From Candidatus Schekmanbacteria bacterium (lineage in GTDB: Bacteria; Schekmanbacteria; GWA2-38-11; J061), in assembly GCA_016219965.1 (NCBI GenBank), contig JACRJM010000007.1, positions 372,001 to 436,000 of the forward strand: 64,000 bases of DNA, written 5' to 3'. The translations under genes and the position numbers were made by a program. Below are positions 17,979-27,393 of the stretch, piece by piece; within the stretch, counting starts at the first letter, position 1, and every line of letters begins with the position of its first letter. The notes under the pieces are model-generated. The model did not search any database and had not been told where the DNA came from. It was given only the letters and a program-made list of their open reading frames with translations.

Positions 17979-18791
17979 TTAATTCATGCTGCCGCGTCGA
18001 TAGCCTTCCAGGTCCAGTGCAACATACTTAAACCCAATAGCCTTTAATTTCTCTATCACCTGATGCCGGGTTTCCTTATCCATCATTTTCTCGATTGCGT
18101 CCTTTTCAAGCTCTATCCTTGCTATTTCTCCATGATGGCGGACGCGAAGCTGTTTAAACCCAAGCTCTCTCAATACTCTCTCGGCGTCATCTACCATGAG
18201 GAGCTTTTCGCGGGTAATGTCCGTGCCATAGGGAAAGCGAGATGAAAGGCACGCCATCTCAGGTTTGTCCCATGTCGGAAGGGAAAGCTTTTTTGAAAGA
18301 TATCTTATTTCTTCCTTGTTGAGCTTTGCCTCGCAGAGCGGGCTTACAACTCCAAGCTCGCATGATGCGCGCATGCCGGGCCTGTGGTCGCTTGTAATAT
18401 CATTGAAGTTTGTCCCGTCTGACACAAGGGCTATACCTTCTTTTTCAGCAATCTTCTTTAACTGCGAGAAAAGTTCGTACTTGCAGTAATAGCATCTGTC
18501 CGGGGGGTTTTCCCTGAACTGAGGTATGTCAACCTCGCCTGATTCGATAAGTACCTGCCTTACTCCTATCTGGGATGCCATTTTTTTCGCTATCTCAAGT
18601 TCCTCTTTCGCGTATGTTTCTGAGAGTGCAGTGACAGCGAGCACTTTGTCACCGAGAACATCCTTTGCGACTTTTAACAGGAACGTACTGTCCACACCTC
18701 CTGAAAAAGCAATAAGAAGACTCTTGTATCCTAATAGGATTTTTTTCAGATCATCAAATTTCTTTTCTGTTTCAGTAACATTTATATCCAT
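17979..18791 (-). CDS. larE: ATP-dependent sacrificial sulfur transferase, LarE family
   Basis: A 270-residue PP-loop enzyme. The P-loop AFSGGVDSTFLLKVA is followed by the NPPDRCYYCKYELF segment and by MACLSSRFPYG, whose Cys is placed like the sulfur-donating Cys of LarE. LarE sulfurates the pyridinium precursor of the nickel-pincer nucleotide of lactate racemase and related enzymes. No larA, larB or larC is present in the window, so the target enzyme must be elsewhere. It starts 2 bp after the stop of the polysaccharide-deacetylase gene and is probably co-transcribed with it. Confidence 0.88.
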   Translation of the reverse strand: MDINVTETEKKFDDLKKILLGYKSLLIAFSGGVDSTFLLKVAKDVLGDKVLAVTALSETYAKEELEIAKKMASQIGVRQVLIESGEVDIPQFRENPPDRCYYCKYELFSQLKKIAEKEGIALVSDGTNFNDITSDHRPGMRASCELGVVSPLCEAKLNKEEIRYLSKKLSLPTWDKPEMACLSSRFPYGTDITREKLLMVDDAERVLRELGFKQLRVRHHGEIARIELEKDAIEKMMDKETRHQVIEKLKAIGFKYVALDLEGYRRGSMN

Positions 18792-18792
18792 C

Positions 18793-19950
18793 TCATTTTA
18801 CCAGTTCTGATGCGAATACTATTTTTGTGCCTTCTGCTTCCAGTTCAGGAATTTTCATCTTAAGTGCCATGAGCGTTTCAGGATTAGGATGTCCTATTGC
18901 AATGGCGCTTCCATTCTTATCAGCCATCTCAGCCGCCTTAGAAATATTTTTCGAAATCTCAGGGACATCTTTTATATTGTCAAGGAAGATAGAATTCTCT
19001 GCTGTTTTCACTCCCAGCTCCTTTGCAATTTCATAGGCGCGGCTCTTAGAGTTTGTCCTGCTGTCAATGAAGAACAAACCCCGCTTTTTTAGCTCTTCTA
19101 AAACTATTTTAATTTTTTCTGCATCACCTGTAAACTTCGAACCCATGTGATTGCTTATCCCTTTGATCCCCTGTAACTCACCAATATCATCTCCGAGAAT
19201 CTTTATTATCTCATCATTACTCATTGAGACTTTCAATGCTCCGGGACCCGGATCTTCATCGTTACTTATTGATTCCATCGGGCAATGAAGTATTGCCTCT
19301 TTCCCTTTTTCTCTGGAAAGTACTACTGACTGCCGCGTATATTGAAGCCCGGGGAGAACAGCTACAGTAACCGGAAAATCAAACCCAGCAACAAGTTCTG
19401 TTTTTTTGATGTCCCCGCCTATGTCATCTATGATAATCGCAAGCCTGCCTTTAAGTTTCTTTTCTCCTCCTGTGCCTGAATCAACAGCTATCGCAATTGC
19501 CTGAAGGATTGTATTCCCTTTGCTCATGGTTACATAAATTTCGCTGCTACTTCCTTTCAGTTCACTTGTTGGCGGAGCGGAAAATTCAAGTTTGTGCTTT
19601 TCCGAAAGTTTTTTCAGCGCTTCAATTATCTGGTTTGCATCTTCAGGGGTGTAGGCTTTTAAAGATTGCTTTCTTGTGACAACCTTTGTTTTGATATCAA
19701 CGTGTTTGGTTGTATCTATGAGGATGAAAGAAGTCTTAAAACGGGAAAGAGTCTCTTCAGTCTCGCTGTCTATCCTGGATGAAAATTCTCCTGATACGCC
19801 CCCTCCTATCAATGATGTTAATGAAGGTTTAAGAGAGGGCTTGAAATAAAAGAATGCCGCTGCTGCTACAGCTAAAATGAGAATTACAAGAAATGCTTTT
19901 GAGCTCGAAGCAGATCTCGGCTTTCCCTCTTTTTGCTTCTTAGATGCCAT
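18793..19950 (-). CDS. Divergent polysaccharide deacetylase family protein, membrane-anchored
   Basis: A 385-residue protein. A basic N-terminus and one membrane segment (AFLVILILAVAAAAFFYF) are followed by a periplasmic domain beginning at RLAIIIDDIGGDIKKTE, which is the hallmark of the divergent polysaccharide deacetylase (YibQ-like) family, with VTVAVLPGL, ILHCPMES, NHMGSKFTGD and FFIDSRTNSKS. The family usually neighbours EnvC and the C-terminal protease, as here. Role is likely in envelope or peptidoglycan maintenance; catalytic activity is not proven for the family. Confidence 0.88.
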   Translation of the reverse strand: MASKKQKEGKPRSASSSKAFLVILILAVAAAAFFYFKPSLKPSLTSLIGGGVSGEFSSRIDSETEETLSRFKTSFILIDTTKHVDIKTKVVTRKQSLKAYTPEDANQIIEALKKLSEKHKLEFSAPPTSELKGSSSEIYVTMSKGNTILQAIAIAVDSGTGGEKKLKGRLAIIIDDIGGDIKKTELVAGFDFPVTVAVLPGLQYTRQSVVLSREKGKEAILHCPMESISNDEDPGPGALKVSMSNDEIIKILGDDIGELQGIKGISNHMGSKFTGDAEKIKIVLEELKKRGLFFIDSRTNSKSRAYEIAKELGVKTAENSIFLDNIKDVPEISKNISKAAEMADKNGSAIAIGHPNPETLMALKMKIPELEAEGTKIVFASELVK

Positions 19951-19958
19951 CAGCTTTA

Positions 19959-21335
19959 CTATTTCTGTGTTTCAAATATCCTGTAACCTTTTATAAGGTC
20001 AATAGCTCTCTGAAGCTGATAATCATTAGCCGGATCTATTTCCCTAATAAGGTGAGGCACTTTCTTTTCAGAATCAGGCTGAGACTCATCCCCTTCCGGC
20101 TGCGGCGCGGTTACTTCATCTTTCTCATTTTTCATAACAGGAACCTGCTCTGTTTCGCTCTGCGGAGTTTCCTTGTTCAGGATATGTTTATCCAAATCCT
20201 TTTCCCTGAATATAGGAAGAGTCTTTGTTTTCGAATTGAGATCTATCTGTTTTACATCTATGTCCGGCTCAATCCCTGTTTCCTGAATAAGCCTTCCATT
20301 GGGCGTATAATAAAGAGCTGTTGTAAGCCTTAACGCTGAGCCGTCTTTAAGCGGGATTACGGTCTGCACCGAGCCTTTGCCAAATGTCCTTGTTCCCATT
20401 ATGACCCCGCGTTTCCAATCCTGCAATGCTCCTGCTACTATTTCAGAGGCACTGGCGCTCCCGCTGTTAACAAGGATGACCATGGGAAGCTCAGGAAAAT
20501 ATGGATCTGATTTTGATTCAAACTTCAGGCTCTTTGTGCCGTCCCTTTCCACTGTATAAACGATAAGCCTTTTCTTAGGGAGGAATCTCTCCGCAACTTC
20601 AGAAGCCATATTGAGAAGCCCGCCGGGGTTATTCCTGAGGTCAAGGATAATCCCCTGAATATGCTCTTTCTCAAGTGCTTTTAGCGCGTTGTCGAGCTCA
20701 TTAGATGTATCCTCCTGAAACTGGCTTATCCTTATGTAGCCTACAGAGTTGAACACTTTTTGTTTAACGCTCTTTATTTTTATTATGTCCCTTACAATGT
20801 GGTAGTCTTTAAGTTCTTTAAATCCTTCCCTCATAATGGTGAGAACAACTTCAGTCCCCTTGGCACCGCGCATCATCATTACTGCATCATTAAGGGTCAT
20901 GCCGCGGGTGTTCTTCCCGTCAATCTTTATTATCTTGTCCAGTTCCTTGATACCTGCAATCGCTGCCGGAGTATCATCCAATGGCGCAATCACGGTAAGC
21001 TGTTCATCAACTATGGATATCTGGATCCCAACTCCTCCGAACTGTCCTTTTGTTTCAATCTGCATCTCCTTGAACATGTCAGGAGTCATAAAACTTGAAT
21101 GGGGGTCAAGGGATTCAACCATTCCTTTGATGGCGCTATACACAAGGTCCTTTGTCCCAACCTTGTCCGCACTGACATACTGTTGTTTGATTATCGTGAA
21201 TGCCTGACTGAAGACAGATAGGTTATCGTACGACGAATCATCCTTTTTGCCGTCTACTGCTGAATTCAGCAGAAAACCTGCAGTCAGTACAATTACGACT
21301 AAAATAACTGCCGTAAGGCTTCTTCTAAAACGCAT
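19959..21335 (-). CDS. ctpA: S41-family C-terminal processing protease
   Basis: About 458 residues. A signal anchor (SLTAVILVVIVLTAGFLL) leads to the periplasm. Next come the helical YSAIKGMVESLDPHSSFM region, a PDZ domain (GVGIQISIVDEQLTVI through IKIDGKNTRGMTLNDAV), then the protease domain with catalytic Ser in VNSGSASASEIVAG and catalytic Lys in TRTFGKGSVQT. The last ~100 residues are charged and low in complexity. The start ATG 21335 has AAGGAG 7 nt upstream; upstream in-frame ATGs lack this. It belongs to a cell-envelope cluster with envC, ftsX and ftsE. Confidence 0.93.
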   Translation of the reverse strand: MRFRRSLTAVILVVIVLTAGFLLNSAVDGKKDDSSYDNLSVFSQAFTIIKQQYVSADKVGTKDLVYSAIKGMVESLDPHSSFMTPDMFKEMQIETKGQFGGVGIQISIVDEQLTVIAPLDDTPAAIAGIKELDKIIKIDGKNTRGMTLNDAVMMMRGAKGTEVVLTIMREGFKELKDYHIVRDIIKIKSVKQKVFNSVGYIRISQFQEDTSNELDNALKALEKEHIQGIILDLRNNPGGLLNMASEVAERFLPKKRLIVYTVERDGTKSLKFESKSDPYFPELPMVILVNSGSASASEIVAGALQDWKRGVIMGTRTFGKGSVQTVIPLKDGSALRLTTALYYTPNGRLIQETGIEPDIDVKQIDLNSKTKTLPIFREKDLDKHILNKETPQSETEQVPVMKNEKDEVTAPQPEGDESQPDSEKKVPHLIREIDPANDYQLQRAIDLIKGYRIFETQK

Positions 21336-21447
21336 TGAGCTCTCCTTGGTTTTCATCCGCAAATCTCACATTTGCAATGATAAATTAAATGATAAATTAG
21401 TTTATTCTTAATTACTCCAATTTGTAACAGATATCAACAAAACTGCA

Positions 21448-22614
21448 CTAAGGATGCAGCCATTCAATCGGATTCTGCGGCTCCCCCCTGTGATTAATCT
21501 CGAAATATAGTTTACCGGAGCCCCCTGTGTCCAGATTAATTTTTCCAAGAATCTTTCCTGTAAAAATATTCTGTCCTTCTTTTACAAAAATATTGCCATT
21601 AAATCCATAAACAGAATAATAGCCATCTCCATGATCCACTATAACAAGATTCCCATATTCCTTAAATGGCCCTGCAAAAGATATCTTCCCGCCGAATATG
21701 GACTGAACCACATCGCCCTTTGAAACAGATATCATGATGCCCCGTAAAGCCGGGCTGTTCCCGCCGCTTATTATCCGTTTTGCCGGCAGCTCGCCTTTAA
21801 CGGGCCATCCCAGAAGTTTACGATTATCAGGAAAAAGCTCGTTAACTTTAGAATCATTTGCAGTTGCCTGAACATTCTCCTCACTTCTCATATCAACTTC
21901 CTGAACAAGCGTGCCAAGTTCCGAGACCTGCTTTTTCAGACCCGCTATCTTTTTACCTGAAAGATACTCCTGGCTTCTCAGCATAGTGATTAGTTTATTC
22001 TTCTCCCGCTTTTTGTCAGCAAGCTCTTTCCCGAGTGCTGTCTCTTTGTCATAAACTTCCTTTGTCTTTGCCAGAGAAAGAGTAAGGGAATTTTGCAGCT
22101 TGTTTAAAGACATAACCTGCTCGTTGACCCTGTTGAAGTCCTTAAGCTCCCTTGATGAAATTATTTTCACTGTCATGACGTTATTGACAAAATTGAGATA
22201 GCCTTTTGAATTGTAGATGACTTTGAGAGGGTAATCTTTCCCTCTCATGTAAACAAACTTCACCCTGTTAGAAATGTAATCTTTCAATTCCCGGACATTC
22301 GATTCTTCTTTTTGCAGGTTATCGCTGAGCTCTCTATTCATAGATGTAAGCTTCACATATTCTGTCTTGTACTTTGCAAGCTCTTTTTCTTTTTTCCTGA
22401 GAAGTGTCGTGATGTTTTTGATTTCTCCTTCCAGCCCACTCCTTTTTTTAGACAGCGACTGAAGCTTTGTTTCTTCGTCAGCAAGTTCTTTTTTTATTTC
22501 TTCAGGGTTTTTGGGGGTCTCTGTTTTCTTTTCAGCGGCAAAAGCATAAACAGGAAACAAAAAAAACAGGACAATGACAGCAGTTATTTTAAGCCTTGAT
22601 TTTAAGAGTCTCAT
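21448..22614 (-). CDS. EnvC-like murein hydrolase activator (degenerate LytM domain)
   Basis: A 388-residue protein. A signal peptide (IVLFFLFPVYAFAAE) is followed by a long coiled coil (about residues 30-250, rich in Lys/Glu/Leu heptads) and a C-terminal M23/LytM fold (GDVVQSIFGGKISFAGPF, LVIVDHGDGYYSVYG). In active M23 enzymes the last segment reads H-x-H; here it is HGDGYYSVYGFN, and the first metal-binding His-x3-Asp is also absent. Loss of zinc ligands is characteristic of EnvC-type activators, which switch on amidases at the septum. It overlaps ftsX by 4 bp, matching the known FtsEX-EnvC functional partnership. Confidence 0.9.
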   Translation of the reverse strand: MRLLKSRLKITAVIVLFFLFPVYAFAAEKKTETPKNPEEIKKELADEETKLQSLSKKRSGLEGEIKNITTLLRKKEKELAKYKTEYVKLTSMNRELSDNLQKEESNVRELKDYISNRVKFVYMRGKDYPLKVIYNSKGYLNFVNNVMTVKIISSRELKDFNRVNEQVMSLNKLQNSLTLSLAKTKEVYDKETALGKELADKKREKNKLITMLRSQEYLSGKKIAGLKKQVSELGTLVQEVDMRSEENVQATANDSKVNELFPDNRKLLGWPVKGELPAKRIISGGNSPALRGIMISVSKGDVVQSIFGGKISFAGPFKEYGNLVIVDHGDGYYSVYGFNGNIFVKEGQNIFTGKILGKINLDTGGSGKLYFEINHRGEPQNPIEWLHP

Positions 22615-23513
22615 TTCCTCAGAAACTTCGCTGTAGATATGCCTCCTCCGCAGATTCCCAGCAATATGCCTCCTCCTAATATGAAAAATATCGAGAGGGG
22701 GTCAAGGAATTCAAATCTCATCCCGGAGAATATTAATGAGAACGCACCTTCAAGATTGTTCTTCAGGAATGAATAAACAGCATAGAGTATCCCGACTGAA
22801 AGGAGTGAACCTCCTAAACCCTGCCATATCCCTTCAAATATGAAGGGCCCCTTTATAAACCAGTTGGTGGCACCTATGAGTTTCATTATCTCTATCTGCG
22901 TTGAACGGGAATGGATGGTAATCTTCACTGTGTTATAAATGATAAAGACAACGCCTACTCCTATGAGGAGCATGATTATCCCGGCAACCAGTTTTATGAA
23001 GGAAAGGAAGCCGAAAAACCTGTTAATCCAGTCACCGGTGATATTCACATCTTCGATGCCGTCGATGCGGGAAAGCCCAGCCACAAAACGCTCCATGCTC
23101 TGCACATCCCTGGTGTTCTTTTTTAATTTTATCTCAATCGAAGACGGAAGCGGGTTAGATCCAGCAAAATCAATGAGCTTGTTATAATCAGGCATTTCTT
23201 TCCTGAATTTTGCCAGTGCTTCATCGGATGAAACGAATTTTAAGGATTCAATAACAGAGTCCTCTTTAAGGCGCAGCTCTATCTTCTTGTAAACATCATC
23301 ACCCGGCTTGATATCAGGCTTTAGATAGACAGTCACATCAATGTCTGCATATATTGAATCTACGACCCTGTTGAGGTTAAAAGCAAAAAGCAGGACGATT
23401 CCGAAGATAAAGCAGGCAAGGGATATTATCACTACAACCGACAGGTGGAGATATGGATGGTTTTTAAAATCCCTGACAGACTGGGAAAGGAAAAATCCTG
23501 CGCTACTGAACAT
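22611..23513 (-). CDS. ftsX: Cell division protein FtsX
   Basis: A 300-residue membrane protein with four expected helices: one N-terminal (LSVVVIISLACFIFGIVLLF), then after the ~120-residue extracytoplasmic loop three more (VAGIIMLLIGVGVVFIIYNT, a middle pair, and LSIFFILGGGILLGICGG). The loop carries the DVTVYLKPDIKPGDDV start and the SSIEIKLK element common to FtsX. FtsX transmits FtsE ATPase cycles to EnvC-type activators. The gene overlaps both ftsE (11 bp) and the envC-like gene (4 bp). Confidence 0.93.
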   Translation of the reverse strand: MFSSAGFFLSQSVRDFKNHPYLHLSVVVIISLACFIFGIVLLFAFNLNRVVDSIYADIDVTVYLKPDIKPGDDVYKKIELRLKEDSVIESLKFVSSDEALAKFRKEMPDYNKLIDFAGSNPLPSSIEIKLKKNTRDVQSMERFVAGLSRIDGIEDVNITGDWINRFFGFLSFIKLVAGIIMLLIGVGVVFIIYNTVKITIHSRSTQIEIMKLIGATNWFIKGPFIFEGIWQGLGGSLLSVGILYAVYSFLKNNLEGAFSLIFSGMRFEFLDPLSIFFILGGGILLGICGGGISTAKFLRK

Positions 23514-24186
23514 CAGACTCCCTCCCCGTTGAATCTTCCCTTATCTTCCCATTGTCAATATGCAGTGTCCTCTTTCCGAGTTCCCGAACCATCGCCACAT
23601 TATGTGTTGCGACGATAACAGTGCTCCCCTTTGCGTTTACCTGGTTGAATATATCTATTATCCTTGCTGCGTTCTCAGGGTCAAGGTTTCCAGACGGTTC
23701 ATCTGCAAGTAGAAGAGCCGGGCTGTTCACTATGGCACGGGCGATGCAGACACGCTGCTGCTCGCCGCCTGAAAGGTTTTCCGGAACATCCCTGTATCTT
23801 TTTTCAAGTCCCACCATGCGGAGCACTTCCATGACCCTGCCGTTTATCTCTGAGTGTTTCCTGCCCAGAATCCTAAGTGCAAATGCAACATTATCAAAAA
23901 CATTGCTGTCGCGCAGGAGCTTGAAATCCTGGAACACAACGCCTATGTTGCGCCGGAAATAGGGGATGCTTCTTTTCTTGAGGCGGGAAGTGTTCTTTCC
24001 AAATATCACGACCTGTCCGTCTGAAAGAGTTTCAGCCATGTAGAGAAGTTTTAAAAGAGTGGTCTTGCCTGCACCGCTGGGACCGGTCAAAAAGACAAAC
24101 TCGCCTTTCTTCACACTGAGGCTTATATCCCTCAATGCCCAAAGCCCACCGTCATATACTTTGTTTACATGGAAAAGCTGGATCAT
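23503..24186 (-). CDS. ftsE: Cell division ATP-binding protein FtsE
   Basis: About 227 residues, the normal size. Motifs: Walker A GPSGAGKTT, Q-loop VFQDFKLL, ABC signature LSGGEQQR, Walker B LLLADEPSGNLD and H-loop VATHNVAM. The start ATG 24186 (MIQLFHVNKVYDGG) matches the conserved FtsE beginning; the frame remains open upstream. It couples with ftsX downstream. Confidence 0.94.
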   Translation of the reverse strand: MIQLFHVNKVYDGGLWALRDISLSVKKGEFVFLTGPSGAGKTTLLKLLYMAETLSDGQVVIFGKNTSRLKKRSIPYFRRNIGVVFQDFKLLRDSNVFDNVAFALRILGRKHSEINGRVMEVLRMVGLEKRYRDVPENLSGGEQQRVCIARAIVNSPALLLADEPSGNLDPENAARIIDIFNQVNAKGSTVIVATHNVAMVRELGKRTLHIDNGKIREDSTGRESDVQ

Positions 24187-24253
24187 ATTGATTTTTTTAT
24201 AAATTAGTAATACCCTCTTTGCAAGCACAAAACTCTATCTAAACTTAAATGCC

Positions 24254-24598
24254 ATGTATTTCAGAAATATATATATCAGGGGATTAAAGCCCGTAAAATT
24301 AAAGGTTGCCGACAAATTTAAAAAACCGTCAGCAAAAGATAACCTTAAAATATGGCCCAAAAGCTACAAGCGCTTTTCTGTGAGCAGCAATGAAGAGGAA
24401 AATTTTAAGGTTGAACCGCAGAAACACAATTACAAACTTCTATTGATTTCAATCGGGATTCTCCTGCTTCTCTGGTTTGTATTCATTAGGCCCATTGAAA
24501 AGATAAAGACACCACATAGTACGCCGGACAAATCAATTGCAGTGCAACTTTCTGATAACAGCGCAGCAGAAAAACCGGATGGAGAAGAGTCGCACTGA
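24254..24598 (+). CDS. Small single-pass membrane protein, unknown
   Basis: A 114-residue product with a basic N-terminal half, one clear membrane segment near residues 62-80 (LLLISIGILLLLWFVFI) and a short hydrophilic C-terminus. It is divergent from ftsE and its stop falls 9 bp before the end of the convergent htrA gene, so it fills the space neatly. No strong ribosome-binding site precedes ATG 24254. No family recognised. Probably real because of the membrane segment and lack of any competing frame. Confidence 0.55.
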   Translation: MYFRNIYIRGLKPVKLKVADKFKKPSAKDNLKIWPKSYKRFSVSSNEEENFKVEPQKHNYKLLLISIGILLLLWFVFIRPIEKIKTPHSTPDKSIAVQLSDNSAAEKPDGEESH

Positions 24599-24606
24599 GA
24601 CTCCCG

Positions 24607-26085
24607 TCAATCACCGTCGGTTGAAAGATAGACACCTTTCCCGTCCCTGATTACCAGAAAAATAAAGGCATTGCTTGGAGATAATTCCTTTAGAACCCTG
24701 CTGAATTCCTTGCTGTCTTTAACCCGCAGTGTGTTTATTTCAAGGATAACATCCCCTTCCATAACCCGCGCCTTGTAACCTATTCCGCCATCTCCGACAG
24801 ATTCAACAATGACTCCGGGTTCATTGACCTTGAATTGCTTGGCGAGCAAAGGGTTAAGGTCCGAAACGACAATCCCCATCCTGTCCTCGAAATTCCCTGA
24901 AGACCTTATTAAGAAATTCCTTGATAGCTCTACCGGCGTGATCTGCATGTTAATTGTCTTACCTTCCCGGAAAACAGTGAGCGGGTATGGTTTTCCCGGA
25001 GATGATTTCTCTATGAGGGAATAAAGGTCTCTGCATGAGCTTACAATATTGCCTCCATAGTTTACTATGATATCACCGGTTTTTATCCCCGCCCGTTCTG
25101 CTGATGTGCCTACTGCAACGTCTCCCACCAAAGCACCCATCTCATCGCTCACGCCAAAGCTTTTAGCAATCAGCTTATCAACAGGCTGGATTCTCACACC
25201 GATCCAGGAGCGTTCCAATCTGCTGTTTGAAGCCATTTCCGCTACGGACTGTTTTATGCTGTTAATCGGTATGGCAAATCCTATCCCTGTGCCATTGGCG
25301 ATAATCGCAGAGTTTATCCCGACGACTTCGCCGTTGATATTGAGGAGCGGCCCTCCGCTGTTCCCCTGATTTATAGGAGCATCTGTCTGAATGAAAGAGT
25401 TGGTAGTCCCCATGCCGAGCAGTCTTCCTTTTGCACTAACTATGCCGGCAGTGACCGTATGCCCAAGCCCGAAGGGATTGCCGATGGCAACTACCCATTC
25501 CCCAACTTCTGCCTTGTCTGAATTTCCAAGAGTCACGAATGGAAGATCTTTCCCGGAATAGATCTTAAGAAGCGCCACATCCTTGTCAGGGTCTCTTCCG
25601 ATTATCTTCGCCTCAAACTCGCGCGTGTCGGACAAGGTGACATTTATCCTTGTAGAACTCTGAATGACATGGTTGTTGGTAAGAATGTAGCCGCTCTTGT
25701 TTATTATAAAACCTGAACCAAGGCTGATTCGCTGGTAATATTTTGAATTTTTCTTCCCGTTGAAATTATTAAAGAGGTCTCCGTACGGCACCCCCTTTTC
25801 TCTTTTCTCGTACTCCCAGTGATGGACGTCATCCTCTTCCTTTGCCGTTGAATAGGTGTTGATATTCACCACCGCACTGTCAATGGCATTTACCAGAGGA
25901 ACAAAAGTAAGCGGACGGGAGGAGCTGTCAGTCTCTATAATGGGATTAGGGTTTTTAACCTCTGTCCATATCCTCTCAGATATATTGCGGTTAAGATCCG
26001 ACATGCGTCCCACAGTGACTGCAATAAATATAAGAAATACTAAAACTATTGCAGAGACATGATCTCTTTTTGAAGTTCCGTTCAT
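24607..26085 (-). CDS. Periplasmic serine protease, HtrA/DegP family
   Basis: A 492-residue protein with an N-terminal membrane anchor (VSAIVLVFLIFIAVTVG). The trypsin-like domain has His (ILTNNHVIQ), Asp (DPDKDVALLKI) and Ser (NQGNSGGPLLN) of the triad. Two PDZ domains follow (starting near SWIGVRIQPVDK and MGIVVSDLNPLL). HtrA proteases degrade or refold misfolded periplasmic proteins. It stands between the FtsEX cluster and the thiamin operon with no overlap with either. Whether it is DegP, DegQ or a DegS-like member cannot be told by reading. Confidence 0.93.
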   Translation of the reverse strand: MNGTSKRDHVSAIVLVFLIFIAVTVGRMSDLNRNISERIWTEVKNPNPIIETDSSSRPLTFVPLVNAIDSAVVNINTYSTAKEEDDVHHWEYEKREKGVPYGDLFNNFNGKKNSKYYQRISLGSGFIINKSGYILTNNHVIQSSTRINVTLSDTREFEAKIIGRDPDKDVALLKIYSGKDLPFVTLGNSDKAEVGEWVVAIGNPFGLGHTVTAGIVSAKGRLLGMGTTNSFIQTDAPINQGNSGGPLLNINGEVVGINSAIIANGTGIGFAIPINSIKQSVAEMASNSRLERSWIGVRIQPVDKLIAKSFGVSDEMGALVGDVAVGTSAERAGIKTGDIIVNYGGNIVSSCRDLYSLIEKSSPGKPYPLTVFREGKTINMQITPVELSRNFLIRSSGNFEDRMGIVVSDLNPLLAKQFKVNEPGVIVESVGDGGIGYKARVMEGDVILEINTLRVKDSKEFSRVLKELSPSNAFIFLVIRDGKGVYLSTDGD

Positions 26086-26118
26086 GTTATTTATTTTTAT
26101 TCTTTCATTTTTCTTCTT

Positions 26119-27393
26119 TTATTTTTCATCCCTCATCGAGCAGAAAACTCCGCACATGGTACATACGTCGGGAGCCGCGGGTTTTGACGATTCCCTTATG
26201 GCAGCAGCCTTTTCAGGATTGATTGAAAGGCTTATCTGCTTCTTCCAGTCAAGATTTCTTCTCGCCCTGGCCATTTCAATATCCCTTTCCATGGCGCCCT
26301 TCTTCCCCTTTGCCACATCGGCGGCATGTGCGGCAATCCTTGCGACTATCACGGCTTCCTTCACATCATCAACCGTTGGAAGCCTTAAATGCTCGGACGG
26401 AGTCACATAACAGAGAAAATCCGCACCATAACTTCCTGCAAGTGCACCTCCTATGGCTGACGTAATGTGATCATAGCCAGGAGCAATATCGGTAACAAGA
26501 GGACCTAATACATAAAACGGCGCTCCTTTGCAAAGCTTTTTCTCCAAAAGTATATTGGTCTCAATCTGGTTAATTGGGACATGTCCGGGACCTTCTATCA
26601 TAACCTGCACACCTACATTCCATGCAGACTGCGCAAGCTCACCCAGATGGATAAGCTCCTGCACCTGCGCCCTGTCAGTGGCATCGCTAAGACATCCCGG
26701 CCTTAAACCATCACCAAGGCTTATCGTTACATCATACTCCTTAAGGATCTCGAGGAGCCGTCCATAGTCCTCATAGTAAGGATTCTCTTTTTCATTATGC
26801 CTCATCCATTTTGAAAGTATGGAACCGCCGCGGCTCACTATGCCGGTAATGCGTCCCTCTTTATCAAGGGCATCAAGAGCTCTTAATGTCACACCGCAAT
26901 GGACTGTTACGAAATCAACCCCTTCTTTAAGATGGTCTTCAACAGCCTTGAAAAAATCATCTTTCTTTATATCCTTTATGGACTTTCCATTTTCAAATGC
27001 ATCAACTGCCGTCATATATATTGGCACAGTGCCTACCATAACATTGCTTGCTTTAATCACCCTGCGCAAGGTCTCTGCTAAGTTGCCGCCTGTGCTTAAA
27101 TCCATTACTGCATCTGCTCCGGCTTTTACCGCAACTTCAACTTTTTTTATTTCCTCATCAATGTCGTGCATCTCAGGGGAAGTCCCGATATTGGCATTCA
27201 CTTTTGTGAATAGCCCTTCACCTATGCCGCGCGGCTCTATCCCCCGCTTTCGTCGATTATTAAATGGAATCGCCACTTTCCCTTCTGCTATTTTTTTAGC
27301 AAGCTCTTCGCAGTCTATCCCTTCATAAGCGGAGACCCTTTCCATTTCAGGTGTCAGTTCCCCGCTTCTTGCTTTTTCAATTAATGTCTTCAT
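26119..27393 (-). CDS. thiC: Phosphomethylpyrimidine synthase ThiC
   Basis: A 424-residue radical SAM enzyme that rearranges aminoimidazole ribotide into hydroxymethylpyrimidine phosphate. Recognised by RRGIEPRGIGEGLFTKVNAN, ADAVMDLSTGG, SLGDGLRPGC, IEGPGHVP and a C-terminal Cys motif. The motif reads CTMCGVFC, i.e. C-x2-C-x3-C, one residue tighter than the C-x2-C-x4-C of the long E. coli-type enzyme; the protein also lacks the long N-terminal domain, so it is the short form. ATG 27393 overlaps the thiDN stop by 4 bp. It is the last gene of the riboswitch-controlled thiamin operon. Confidence 0.95.
   Translation of the reverse strand: MKTLIEKARSGELTPEMERVSAYEGIDCEELAKKIAEGKVAIPFNNRRKRGIEPRGIGEGLFTKVNANIGTSPEMHDIDEEIKKVEVAVKAGADAVMDLSTGGNLAETLRRVIKASNVMVGTVPIYMTAVDAFENGKSIKDIKKDDFFKAVEDHLKEGVDFVTVHCGVTLRALDALDKEGRITGIVSRGGSILSKWMRHNEKENPYYEDYGRLLEILKEYDVTISLGDGLRPGCLSDATDRAQVQELIHLGELAQSAWNVGVQVMIEGPGHVPINQIETNILLEKKLCKGAPFYVLGPLVTDIAPGYDHITSAIGGALAGSYGADFLCYVTPSEHLRLPTVDDVKEAVIVARIAAHAADVAKGKKGAMERDIEMARARRNLDWKKQISLSINPEKAAAIRESSKPAAPDVCTMCGVFCSMRDEK

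Noticed and set aside
17859-18047. A small + strand frame after the secreted Cys protein
   Set aside because: It crosses repeat sequence and the antisense end of larE and has no family features.
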